Source: an uncultured Lachnospiraceae bacterium (GTDB taxonomy: Bacteria; Bacillota; Clostridia; Lachnospirales; Lachnospiraceae). From it: 64,000 bases of DNA. The stretch's first letter is position 1; every line of letters starts with the position of its first letter. The stretch lies in assembly GCA_900548905.1 (NCBI GenBank), contig URMK01000007.1, positions 78,339-142,338 on the forward strand. The letters run 5' to 3'. The translations under genes and the position numbers were made by a program. This document shows positions 17,908 to 26,646 of this stretch, one piece after another. The notes below the pieces were generated by a model that was not told where the DNA came from, ran no database searches, and was given only the letters and a program-made list of their open reading frames with translations.

Positions 17908-19506
17908 ATGAAAGCAAAACGAATTATGGGACTGTTCCTGGCTGTCTCTCTGGTGATGTCAATGACAGCCTGCGGAAGCGGCGGCAATGAGACGGCCGCT
18001 ACGCCGGCCGCCTCCGAACCGGCGGGCACCGCGCAGGCCTCCGGGGATAAGGCGGAGGAACAGAAGCAGACGGAAGCGAAGGATACGGGCGAAAGGGTGC
18101 CCATCCGATGGCTGACCACAGGCGATGCCGCGGCGGCGGTAATCAAGGACGACGACAGGATTATTGAAGAGATCAACAACAGACTGAATATAGATCTGAC
18201 GGTAGAGATCGTACCTGAGGGCAATGTGGAAAAAGTAAATGTGGCTATGGCATCCGGGGATTTCCCGGACGTGGTGACAGGAGCTTATGGAACCTCAGCC
18301 ACCCAACAGTGGATCGATGACGGGATGGTTATCCCGCTGAATGATTATTTTGATGCCAATCCCGATGTGAAAAAATGGACCGACGAGTATGCCTGGTCTG
18401 CCATCGACGGAAAATTTTACGGCCTGCCTTTCATTACCCAGTATAATGCGGCAAATGCGCTGATTATCATGAGGCAGGACTGGCTTGATAATTTGGGGCT
18501 TGCCTATCCGGAAACACTGGATGACATGAAAACCGTACTTACGGCTTTTACGAACGACGATCCGGATGGAAACGGGAAGAACGATACGTTCGGCTATACG
18601 TCCTCCAAAGTTACGGGACCGGATGCGGCAGGGCCGTTTGACTGGGTATTCTTTGCCTATGGCCTGAAATACGCGGACTATTCGCTGGATGAAAATGATA
18701 ATGTAATCGCATGGTTTGAGGATCCTTCCTTTGTCCCGGCCATGAAATACATCAAGGATCTGTGGGACAGCGGCCTGATTGATCCCGAGCTTATGCTCAA
18801 TGACAGCACGAAGAAAGAAGAAAAATTCTATCAGGGAAAAACCGGTTCCGTACTTGTACCGCTGTTCCGTCATGTTACCCGTCATGAATCAAGCGTAAAG
18901 GAACTGTTCCCCGATGCCGCCATCAGCTACGGACTGCCTCCCGAAGGACCGGACGGGGCAAGCGGCCTGAATAAACAGGGAAAGGGCGGCATGATGACTT
19001 GTGTGACCACAGCCTGCAAGAATCCCGATAAAGCTGTGGAATTTGTGAACTTTATGGTTTCTGAGGAAGGAAACAACCTTCTGCGTCTTGGTATTGAAGG
19101 CATCCATTATACAATGAACGGCGATGAAATTGTATTCAATGAAGAAGAAAGGGCCAAAGATGCCTTTGCGGCAGACGGCTGGGCACATGCGCTGGCCTGG
19201 GGATCCTTCTACTGGCCGTTGGAAAGCGGATATATCCCCGCAACCGATCCCAACCGGGAACAGGCACTGGAAACCGTGAAGCTTGCAACCGAATGCCAGG
19301 TGGAGAACCTGATTAAACAGAAAACACCGGTAGAGATAGAAAACGCTTCCGTGGCAGGTGATGTATTTACCCAGTATTTTACAGATATGCTGCAGGGCAA
19401 GATCGATATCGATGAAGGAGCGAAAAAACTGAGTGAAGCATGGCGTACACAGGGCGGGGAAAAGATTCTGGAGTCCGTCAATGAAGTATATCATGCGGAT
19501 AAATAA
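17908..19506 (+). CDS. Lipoprotein substrate-binding protein for oligosaccharides (LplA-like)
   Basis: 532 residues with an N-terminal lipoprotein signal (MKAKRIMGLFLAVSLVMS, lipobox T-A-C at residue 24), a low-complexity Ala/Glu-rich spacer to about residue 55, then a family-1 binding-protein fold. Long binding proteins of this class accompany LplB/LplC permeases and bind oligosaccharides. The calcium-like loop DDPDGNGKNDTFGYT around residue 215 is a family feature. It is third in the operon, 78 bases after the permeases, and is probably tethered to the outer face of the membrane. Confidence 0.92.
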   Translation: MKAKRIMGLFLAVSLVMSMTACGSGGNETAATPAASEPAGTAQASGDKAEEQKQTEAKDTGERVPIRWLTTGDAAAAVIKDDDRIIEEINNRLNIDLTVEIVPEGNVEKVNVAMASGDFPDVVTGAYGTSATQQWIDDGMVIPLNDYFDANPDVKKWTDEYAWSAIDGKFYGLPFITQYNAANALIIMRQDWLDNLGLAYPETLDDMKTVLTAFTNDDPDGNGKNDTFGYTSSKVTGPDAAGPFDWVFFAYGLKYADYSLDENDNVIAWFEDPSFVPAMKYIKDLWDSGLIDPELMLNDSTKKEEKFYQGKTGSVLVPLFRHVTRHESSVKELFPDAAISYGLPPEGPDGASGLNKQGKGGMMTCVTTACKNPDKAVEFVNFMVSEEGNNLLRLGIEGIHYTMNGDEIVFNEEERAKDAFAADGWAHALAWGSFYWPLESGYIPATDPNREQALETVKLATECQVENLIKQKTPVEIENASVAGDVFTQYFTDMLQGKIDIDEGAKKLSEAWRTQGGEKILESVNEVYHADK

Positions 19507-19596
19507 TCGACAAACAGGCAGAAATTGCAAGAGGAATACGGCGGAGGCGGGATTTGTGTTCCCGCCTTCCCGGGCTGCGGCAGGAGGCGGATACGC

Positions 19597-21063
19597 ATGA
19601 AGGACAGACCCAATATTGTATTTATTCTGGCGGATGATCAGGGCGCTTGGGCAATGCATTGCGCGGGAGCAAAGGAATTGTATACGCCGAATCTGGATCG
19701 CATAGCGGAAGACGGTATGCGGTTTACGGATTTTTTCTGTGTGTCCCCGGTGTGTTCCCCGGCCAGGGCGTCGCTGCTCACGGGCACCATTCCTTCCGCC
19801 CACGGCGTGCATGACTGGATCAGAAGCGGTAATGTGGACGCGGAGAAGTTCGCTGCACAGGGAAAGGAAAATCCTTATCAGGGAGGCTATTCCTGGGAGT
19901 GGAAACCGACGGACTATCTGGAAGGCCAGCTCACCTATCCGGAGCTGCTTTCCGGGCAGGGCTATCAGTGCGCCCTTGCGGGGAAGTGGCATCTGGGAGA
20001 CAGTGTGCGGTGCCGGGAGGGGTTCTCCCGGTGGTATACTATCGGGCTGGGAGGCTGTTTCTATTATCATCCCGATATTGTGGAACAGGGAACGATCACC
20101 GTCAGGCATGGCAGATATGTGACGGAACTGATCACGGACAAAGCGCTGGAATATCTGGAAGAGATGGCAGGGGAGGAACAGCCGTTTTATCTGTCGGTCC
20201 ATTATACGGCACCCCACTCTCCCTGGGGAGAGGAGCATCATCCTGCCAAATGGACAGCATATTACCGGGATTGTACGTTTGCGGATATCCCGGATATCCC
20301 GGATCATAAGGATATGACCACCGGCCCTGTATATGGGACGTCAAAAAGAAGGGAAAACCTGACCGGCTATTTTGCGGCAATAAGCGCAATGGATGAACAG
20401 ATAGGCCGCCTGCTTGACAGGCTGGTTTCATTGGGACTGGACAAAAATACGCTGGTAATCTATACTGCGGATAACGGTATGAGCATGGGGCACCATGGAA
20501 TATGGGGGAAAGGAAACGGCACCTTTCCCATGAACATGTATGATACGGCGGTGAAGGTTCCGTTTCTCGCCTCCTGGCCCGGCCATATCCCGCAGGGGCA
20601 GGTATGCGGCGAAATGGTGAGCGCCTATGACGTATTCCCCACGCTTCTGGAGCTGGGCGGTGTTTCCGCTCCCGGAGGCAGGGTTCTTCCGGGCAGGAGC
20701 TTTGCGGATCTGCTTAAAGGAGCGGATACGGACAGAGGGGATAACGCAGTGGTGGTATATGATGAATACGGCCCGGTGAGGATGATACGGACCCGGGAAT
20801 GGAAATACATCCATCGTTATCCCTATGGAAAAAATGAGTTATATGATATGAAGAAGGATCCCGGCGAAGAAATCAACCTGATAGACAAAGAAAGTGCCGG
20901 GCCGCAGGTGACAGCGATGAGGCATCAAATGGAACGCTGGTTTCAGAAGTATACCGATAAGGAGATCGATGGGGCAAAAGAAGGAGTTACCGGTTCCGGT
21001 CAGCTCTGTCCTGCAGGGACATGGGGATACAGGAAAGAGATCTATGCCCCGCAGGGAAAATAG
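19597..21063 (+). CDS. Cys-type sulfatase, cytoplasmic
   Basis: 488 residues from the ATG at 19597 (AGGAGG eight bases upstream); an upstream start at 19525 is unlikely. The N-terminal metal-binding DD of the sulfatase fold is seen in ILADDQG. The C-x-P-x-R motif is CSPARASLLTG with Cys53 as the residue converted to formylglycine. GKWHLGD, HYTAPHSPW and YTADNGM are further active-site elements. There is no signal peptide, so it would desulfate sugars after import by the transporter encoded just upstream. Maturation needs an anaerobic sulfatase-maturating enzyme, not encoded here. The sulfated substrate is unknown. Confidence 0.92.
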   Translation: MKDRPNIVFILADDQGAWAMHCAGAKELYTPNLDRIAEDGMRFTDFFCVSPVCSPARASLLTGTIPSAHGVHDWIRSGNVDAEKFAAQGKENPYQGGYSWEWKPTDYLEGQLTYPELLSGQGYQCALAGKWHLGDSVRCREGFSRWYTIGLGGCFYYHPDIVEQGTITVRHGRYVTELITDKALEYLEEMAGEEQPFYLSVHYTAPHSPWGEEHHPAKWTAYYRDCTFADIPDIPDHKDMTTGPVYGTSKRRENLTGYFAAISAMDEQIGRLLDRLVSLGLDKNTLVIYTADNGMSMGHHGIWGKGNGTFPMNMYDTAVKVPFLASWPGHIPQGQVCGEMVSAYDVFPTLLELGGVSAPGGRVLPGRSFADLLKGADTDRGDNAVVVYDEYGPVRMIRTREWKYIHRYPYGKNELYDMKKDPGEEINLIDKESAGPQVTAMRHQMERWFQKYTDKEIDGAKEGVTGSGQLCPAGTWGYRKEIYAPQGK

Positions 21064-21114
21064 GAAAAAGCAAGTTGTTTGTAAGAAGGTACAGGAAAGC
21101 AAGGAGGGGCGGAA

Positions 21115-22590
21115 ATGGCAAAAAGGCCTAATTTTATTTTTATTTTTCTGGATGACATGGGGTGGAAGGATCTGGCCTGTACAGGAAGCACCTTTTATGA
21201 AACACCAAATATTGACAGACTATGCAGAGAGGGAATGCATTTTGCTAATGCATATGCGTCCTGTCCGGTATGCTCCCCTTCCCGGGCCAGCTTCCTGACA
21301 GGGAAATATCCGGCAAGGCTGGGCGTAACAGACTGGATTGATATGGAGGGATCCATGCATCCGCTGCGTGGGAAGGTTATCGATGCCCCTTATATCAGGC
21401 ACCTGCCCGCCGGGGAATATACCATAGCGCAGGCGCTCACAGACGCCGGCTATGCCGCCTGGCATGTGGGAAAATGGCATTTGGGGGGCGAAGCGTTCTA
21501 CCCGGAAAAATTCGGTTTTGAAAAGAATGTAGGGGGTTGTTCCTGGGGACATCCCCACAAGGGCTATTTCAGCCCCTATGGAATCCATACACTGCCTGAG
21601 GGGCCGGACGGGGAATACCTGACCGACCGGATCACGGATGAAGCCATCCGCCTGATTAAAGAAAAAGACGACAGGCCTTATTTTTTAAACCTTTGCCACT
21701 ACGCTGTGCATGAGCCGATCCAGGTTAAGGATACGGACAGGGAAAGGTTCGAAAAAAAAGCAAAAGAGCAGGGGCTTGACAAGGTGGCTGCTATCGTGGA
21801 AGGGGAATACATGCATACGGAGGATAAAAAAGGCAGACGTGTGGAACGGCGTGTTGTCCAGTCCGATCCTTCTTATGCGGGCATGATCTGGAATCTGGAT
21901 GAAAATATCGGCAGACTGCTGCAGGCGGTTGAAGAAAGCGGGGAAGCGGACAATACGGTAGTGGTATTTACTTCGGACAACGGCGGCCTTTCTACCAGTG
22001 AAGGCTCCCCCACCTGCAATCTGCCGGCCGTGGAAGGCAAGGGCTGGATGTATGAGGGCGGAGTCCGGGTTCCGCTGATCATCCGGTATCCGGGTACGAT
22101 CCTTCCGGGTACGAGATGCGATGTGCCGGTGACGACCACAGACTTTTTCCCCACCTTCCTGGAGCTTGCAGGGCTTCCCCTGCAGCCGGAGCACCACAGG
22201 TACGGCGTCAGCCTCGTGCCGCTGCTGAAGGGAAAGGCACTCCCGCCCCGGCCGCTTTTCTGGCACTATCCCCATTACGGAAACCAGGGAGGCACGCCGG
22301 GCTCTTCCGTAGTGTTTGGTAACTATAAGCTGATTGAATTCCTGGAGGATGGCAGCACACGGCTTTACAACCTGCAGAGTGATTTCAGTGAAACCCATGA
22401 TCTGTCGGAGGAACAGCCGGAAATAAGAGAACAGCTGCTGCTTCTCCTGCACGGCTGGCAGAGGGATGTCAACGCCTTGTTCCCGGCGGTTAACCCGGAT
22501 GGCTTGCCCGCCTGCGTGGAGCGGGAGACCGGGACGGCGCGCCGTCAGCCTGCCGGTCCCGGCGGGTGTACGGTCCGGTCTGACCGGTAA
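21115..22590 (+). CDS. Second Cys-type sulfatase, cytoplasmic
   Basis: 491 residues. Metal-binding FLDDMGW near residue 11, the formylglycine motif CSPSRASFLTGKYPARLG with Cys53, GKWHLGG, HYAVHEPIQ and TSDNGGLST match the arylsulfatase/N-acetylgalactosamine-sulfatase type of family S1. The last ~30 residues (rich in Arg, Gly, Pro) look unconserved. It differs clearly from the preceding sulfatase, so the two probably remove sulfate groups from different positions of the same imported oligosaccharide. No signal peptide. RBS AGGAGGGG shortly before the ATG. Confidence 0.92.
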   Translation: MAKRPNFIFIFLDDMGWKDLACTGSTFYETPNIDRLCREGMHFANAYASCPVCSPSRASFLTGKYPARLGVTDWIDMEGSMHPLRGKVIDAPYIRHLPAGEYTIAQALTDAGYAAWHVGKWHLGGEAFYPEKFGFEKNVGGCSWGHPHKGYFSPYGIHTLPEGPDGEYLTDRITDEAIRLIKEKDDRPYFLNLCHYAVHEPIQVKDTDRERFEKKAKEQGLDKVAAIVEGEYMHTEDKKGRRVERRVVQSDPSYAGMIWNLDENIGRLLQAVEESGEADNTVVVFTSDNGGLSTSEGSPTCNLPAVEGKGWMYEGGVRVPLIIRYPGTILPGTRCDVPVTTTDFFPTFLELAGLPLQPEHHRYGVSLVPLLKGKALPPRPLFWHYPHYGNQGGTPGSSVVFGNYKLIEFLEDGSTRLYNLQSDFSETHDLSEEQPEIREQLLLLLHGWQRDVNALFPAVNPDGLPACVERETGTARRQPAGPGGCTVRSDR

Positions 22591-22613
22591 CGGTAAACAG
22601 GAGGATTTTCCAT

Positions 22614-23606
22614 ATGGTATTTCATGGAATTGATTTTCATAACGTGGACAGTCTGGTGAAACAGGAGCAGGGATATGCCATGCAGCGCGTTCCCGATTCT
22701 GTCCGCCTGCGGTTATATGAAAACGCCAGGGATCAGGTGAGTTTTAACTGTACCGGGGTGGAACTGCGCTTCAAAATCAAGTCGGAAGAGGCCGTGCTGC
22801 ACCTGAAGGCGGAGTCGGGCAGCGAAGCCATGACCGCGTATATCTATTACGGATCCTTTCAGGGAGGCTGGCAGAACTCCAGCAAAACAATCGGTACACA
22901 GGATACGGCAATATCCGTTCCCGCACCGGAGAACCTTGGGATCCTGCACCAAATAACCGGGGACTGCGGCCTCCCTTTTAACCCGGAGGTCGTACGTGTG
23001 GTACTTCCTTACGGACGCTGCTTTTTCCTTGGCGTGGAAGGAGAGGTGGAGCCGCCCGCTCCGGAGGATCTGCCGGACAGAACCTATCTGGCTTATGGAT
23101 CGTCTATTACCCATGGCAGCCTGGCCCTGGCCCCGCCCTGTTCGTATCCGTTCCGGATTGCCTGCAGGCTGGGCTGTGATTATCTGAATCTGGGGTATGC
23201 GGGAAGCGCTTATCTGGAAAAAGAGATGGCGGAATATATTGTCGGCCGGAAGGATTGGGATTTTGCTTCCGTGGAAATGGGAATCAACATGCTGTATGGA
23301 GAGTTTTCCGTGAAACAGTTTGAAGAAAAGGTAAAGCGCTTTGTGGAGGTCCTTTCGAGGGAAGAACGGCCGGTGTTTGCCACCAGCATATTCCGTTTTA
23401 ACGGTGCCGGCGCGATTCAGGAACGGGCGGCGGTTTTCCGGGAAATTGTGAAGAAGTATGCGGACGGGAAGCTGCTGTTTACGGACGGAACCGAGCTTCT
23501 GGATGACCCGGCCTGTATCTCCCAGGATCTTATCCATCCCGGCATTGACGGGATTTACCGGATTGCGGACAGATGGTCCGCGGTCATGAAGAAATATATT
23601 GTCTGA
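22614..23606 (+). CDS. SGNH/GDSL-family hydrolase, probable carbohydrate esterase
   Basis: 330 residues. Residues 1-150 form a beta-sandwich-like N-terminal domain; the SGNH hydrolase domain follows, with the nucleophile block YGSSITHG near residue 160 and the catalytic Asp-His as DLIHPG near residue 312. Enzymes with this layout remove acyl groups from sugars. It is last in the sulfatase operon and ends at a strong terminator, so it probably de-esterifies the same imported oligosaccharide. No signal peptide is visible. Confidence 0.87.
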   Translation: MVFHGIDFHNVDSLVKQEQGYAMQRVPDSVRLRLYENARDQVSFNCTGVELRFKIKSEEAVLHLKAESGSEAMTAYIYYGSFQGGWQNSSKTIGTQDTAISVPAPENLGILHQITGDCGLPFNPEVVRVVLPYGRCFFLGVEGEVEPPAPEDLPDRTYLAYGSSITHGSLALAPPCSYPFRIACRLGCDYLNLGYAGSAYLEKEMAEYIVGRKDWDFASVEMGINMLYGEFSVKQFEEKVKRFVEVLSREERPVFATSIFRFNGAGAIQERAAVFREIVKKYADGKLLFTDGTELLDDPACISQDLIHPGIDGIYRIADRWSAVMKKYIV

Positions 23607-23614
23607 ACAGGCGC

Positions 23615-23667
23615 ATATACCCGCTGCCTTGGCCGGAAGGAAAATACGGCCAAGGCAGCGGGTATAT
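23615..23667. terminator. Bidirectional terminator with 21-bp perfect stem
   Basis: A perfect 21-bp inverted repeat (23615-23635 with 23647-23667), core CCCGCTGCCTTGGCCG, loop of 11 bases. It sits between the convergent SGNH hydrolase and LacI genes; its AT-ended arms can serve both directions. Confidence 0.85.
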
Positions 23668-23693
23668 TTGTAAAAGGAAAAGCACATATGTGA

Positions 23694-24692
23694 TCAGGTG
23701 GTTTCCCGAATTACCAGAGCGGGTTTGAGCGCTATCTGCTGGGGGACGGCATCCTCGTTCTGCATGCGGTTCATCAGGACGCGTACCGCGATGGCGATCA
23801 TATCCTCCAGCGGGTTTTCGATGGTGGTCAGGCCCTTGTGGATATAACCGGACATGATAATATTGTCAAAACCCATAATCCCGATATCTTCGGGGACCCG
23901 GAGACCGGCTTCGTCAATGGCCTTAAGCGCGCCGACCGCCATCTGATCATAGCCGGCAAAGATGGCGTCCGGGTGCTCCGGCGCCTCCAGCATCTGTTTC
24001 ATGCATTGGTATCCGCCTTCTTCGGCCCTTGCCGCACTTGTGCGGATCAAATCCTCCCTGACGGGATTTCCGATTTCGTGCATCACCTGACGGAAGGCGT
24101 TCAGCCTGCCGCGGGTCATCTCTTCCCCGATAAACCCGATCCTGCTATACCCCCTGCCGGTAAGATACTCCACCCCTGCCCGGATCCCCCGGGTTTCATC
24201 CACATAAATGGAATCATAGTCCATATGGGGATTGTACTGCGTGGTGATAAACATGGCGGGAATACGGGTCCGGCGCAGGGCCTGATATACCTCCTCCGTT
24301 ATCTGTTCCGCATCGTCGGCCACAATGAGGACACACCGGATATCCGCTTTTTCAAAACCGAAAATGTGCCGGATCAGGGTATCCGTGTCAAAACCGCTTA
24401 AACGCAGCAGGACGGAATAGTGCTGTCTGGCAAACTGATCGGACGCAATATGCACGAGATTGGAATAATAGCCCGAATTGATTTCCGGGACAATGATCCC
24501 TGCATCCTTCCAGATGTCCTCCTTCCTCTCCTCCGGTTTCCGTATTTTGTGTTTGTTATAATTCTGTTCCTCTGCAATCCGTTGGATGCGGAGCTTTTGT
24601 TCCGGGCTGATCCGCGGATCATCGTTTAATGCCCGGGAAGCAGTGGAAGTACTTACGTTGGCGATTGCGGCAATGTCCTTTAATGTAATCAT
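23694..24692 (-). CDS. LacI-family transcriptional repressor
   Basis: 332 residues from the ATG at 24692 (AGGAGG seven bases upstream); the frame is open further upstream to 24797 but that part covers the promoter and operator. The helix-turn-helix is at residues 3-22 (LKDIAAIANVSTSTASRA), followed by the hinge and a periplasmic-binding-like effector domain with YDQMAVGALKAIDEAGLRVP near residue 245. It is divergent from the 25204-37526 operon. A perfect 18-bp palindrome at 24782-24799 lies on its own promoter, and variant sites occur around the operon promoter, so it should repress both until an intermediate of that pathway binds. Confidence 0.92.
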   Translation of the reverse strand: MITLKDIAAIANVSTSTASRALNDDPRISPEQKLRIQRIAEEQNYNKHKIRKPEERKEDIWKDAGIIVPEINSGYYSNLVHIASDQFARQHYSVLLRLSGFDTDTLIRHIFGFEKADIRCVLIVADDAEQITEEVYQALRRTRIPAMFITTQYNPHMDYDSIYVDETRGIRAGVEYLTGRGYSRIGFIGEEMTRGRLNAFRQVMHEIGNPVREDLIRTSAARAEEGGYQCMKQMLEAPEHPDAIFAGYDQMAVGALKAIDEAGLRVPEDIGIMGFDNIIMSGYIHKGLTTIENPLEDMIAIAVRVLMNRMQNEDAVPQQIALKPALVIRETT

Positions 24693-24781
24693 TGTTTGCC
24701 TCCTGTTCCATGGCTTTTTCGGCAGCATGGGCAGCTGCTGAGATAGAAAAATGGAAGCCAAAGATATTCCTGTACAGATTT

Positions 24782-24799
24782 TAATGCAAATTTGCATTA
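24782..24799. promoter_or_regulatory. LacI operator, 18-bp perfect palindrome
   Basis: TAATGCAAA/TTTGCATTA is fully symmetric and overlaps a TATAAT -10 box read on the minus strand (24801-24796). Binding would block transcription of the repressor gene itself. Confidence 0.75.
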
Positions 24800-25203
24800 T
24801 ATATTCTTATAATAGCCCATTGTGAAGAAAATGTCACTATCATTAATGCAAAAAAACTGCCGGTTTGCGAAGGAATTCTCTTGCTGTTCTGCATAACCTC
24901 CTATTTTACTAAAAAATAATGCAATTCAATGCAAAAAATGTATAATAACCTGCAATAAAGAAAAAATAATGTGCAAAAATATATGCAATAATTATTGACA
25001 TATGTGCAAAAAGAGTATATAGTCAAAGTGAAATCACCAATTACAGGATAAAATGATTGTAAAAGAACCGCTGCAATCAAAATTTGCACTAAAATTGCAC
25101 AAGACAAAGCGGGCGGACAGGGCAGGACGGCAGCATTCCAAAAAGCGGCGGGAAAATGCCTTGGGGTACCGGTGCGTGCCGTACACGCGGATAGGAGTAA
25201 GCG
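24800..25203 (+). promoter_or_regulatory. Control region of the sugar-catabolism operon with repeated TGCAA half-sites
   Basis: No gene here. An excellent sigma-A promoter TTGACA (24995-25000), 17-base spacer, TATAGT (25018-25023) drives the genes starting at 25204. The operator half-site TGCAA recurs in the same orientation starting at 24847, 24920, 24930, 24951, 24972, 24984, 25005 (inside the promoter spacer) and 25072, with reverse copies TTGCA at 25084 and 25095. This cluster is probably read by the divergently encoded LacI protein. The leader from about 25030 to 25203 is unusually long. Confidence 0.65.
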
Positions 25204-26565
25204 ATGGGCAGAAAAGCGGGATTCGTATGTTTCGGAGAAGTAAACACACCATATGAACGCCTGAAGGCAAAGCATGATCAGGCACGGAAGCTGCTGGAGG
25301 ATCTGGGTGTGGAAGTGGCGGATGCGGGTATCGTCCTGGACGACGCAGGGTATGAAACGGCGGAGCAAGCCATCCGGAAACTGGAAGGCGGCGGATTCAG
25401 CTGCCTGGTAATCTGTGTTGCAGGCTGGATCCCATCCCATGCCGTAATCCGCGTTACGGATCCTTACCGGCATATCCCCATGCTTTTATGGGGACTGTGC
25501 GGGTGGATGGAGAACGGCCATATTGTCACGACGGCGGATCAGGCGGGGACGACCGCGCTCCGTCCGGTATTTGAGGAAATGGGATACCGGTATTCTTATG
25601 TATACAGCACGATGGATCAGGGGCATCCGGCGGACCGGATCGATTCCTTTATCCGTTCCGCATATGCGCTGCAGAGGCTGCGCAGGGCGAGAATCGGTAC
25701 GATGGGGTACCGTGACATGCTGCTGTACGGAACCCAGTGCGAGGGGACATCCCTGCGGCACGTCCTCGGCATTGAAACGGAGCCTTTCGAAATGCTGGAA
25801 ATGGTGCAGAACGCAGAGAAGGTATCCCGCGCGGATATCGAAACCTGGAAAACCTATATCGACCGGAACTGGTGCATCCGAAACCGGGATGCCGGAGCGG
25901 AGGAAACCCTGGAACGGGGGATCCGTTATGCGCTGGCTGTCGGCAGGAAGGTGGAGGAGAGAGGATACGATGCGGTGACTCTGCTTGATGTGGACGGCAT
26001 GAAGAAACTGCTTGGCTTTCCTCCCGCCATGGTTTTTATGCTGCTGCATCGGATATACGGGGTACAGGTAATACCGGAAAATGACATTCTCGGTTCGGCC
26101 ACGCAGCTTATGATGCATTTTGCCACGGATCAGACGGTCCCCTATCTGGAATATTACGAATTTTTCAAGGACTGCCTGCTGGCCGGCGTCCCTGATTTTA
26201 TCCCGGAACCGGCTGCCGACGGGCCGGTCACTATGCTGCCGGCCGCGTTTGGCCTGCTGGACTCTTCGCTGCTGAATGTTTCCCGGGTAAAGCCGGGATA
26301 TGTCACATGTTCCAGGCTGCTGTACCGGAAGGGGCGGTATGCCATGCATTTCTACACAGGCGACGCCAAAAGGCCTCCCGCCTGGGAGGAATGCGGCTGG
26401 GATGCCCCGGCTCCCCAGCTGCCGAGCCTGGCGATATACCCGGATTCCTGTACCGTTGAGGAATTTGCGCAGAAGGTAGGGGGCCAGCATACGATTGTCA
26501 GTTACGGAAACCATACGGAGCTGATCCGTTCGATGTGCGGACTGGCTGATCTGGATATTTTATAG
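25204..26565 (+). CDS. L-fucose/L-arabinose isomerase-like protein
   Basis: 453 residues, ATG behind TAGGAG. The fold and order of motifs fit the fucose/arabinose isomerase superfamily: an N-terminal Rossmann-like part with YERLKAKHDQARKLLEDLG, a middle part with GYRDMLLYGT, and a C-terminal barrel-like part with LLDVDGMKKLLGF and SYGNH. Such enzymes convert an aldose to a ketose with a metal ion. The gene heads a long operon that also encodes an FGGY kinase, so isomerisation followed by ketose phosphorylation is the obvious route. The identity of the sugar is open, and isomerase activity itself is inferred. Confidence 0.75.
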   Translation: MGRKAGFVCFGEVNTPYERLKAKHDQARKLLEDLGVEVADAGIVLDDAGYETAEQAIRKLEGGGFSCLVICVAGWIPSHAVIRVTDPYRHIPMLLWGLCGWMENGHIVTTADQAGTTALRPVFEEMGYRYSYVYSTMDQGHPADRIDSFIRSAYALQRLRRARIGTMGYRDMLLYGTQCEGTSLRHVLGIETEPFEMLEMVQNAEKVSRADIETWKTYIDRNWCIRNRDAGAEETLERGIRYALAVGRKVEERGYDAVTLLDVDGMKKLLGFPPAMVFMLLHRIYGVQVIPENDILGSATQLMMHFATDQTVPYLEYYEFFKDCLLAGVPDFIPEPAADGPVTMLPAAFGLLDSSLLNVSRVKPGYVTCSRLLYRKGRYAMHFYTGDAKRPPAWEECGWDAPAPQLPSLAIYPDSCTVEEFAQKVGGQHTIVSYGNHTELIRSMCGLADLDIL

Positions 26566-26646
26566 CGGGGTAAGGAGGCGGGCCTGCGCAGACCGTAAGA
26601 AAACGCGGTGGAAACAGGCATACAATCACATTCATGGAGAAAGAAA

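Noticed and set aside
18889..20307. Long minus-strand ORF (472 codons) opposite the binding-protein and sulfatase genes
   Set aside because: Antisense to two well-supported genes, with no recognisable domain and no ribosome site.
25030..25203. Short gene in the long leader of the 25204 operon
   Set aside because: The ORF at 25053-25256 has no ribosome site, is basic and composition-driven, and overlaps the start of the isomerase-like gene in another frame.
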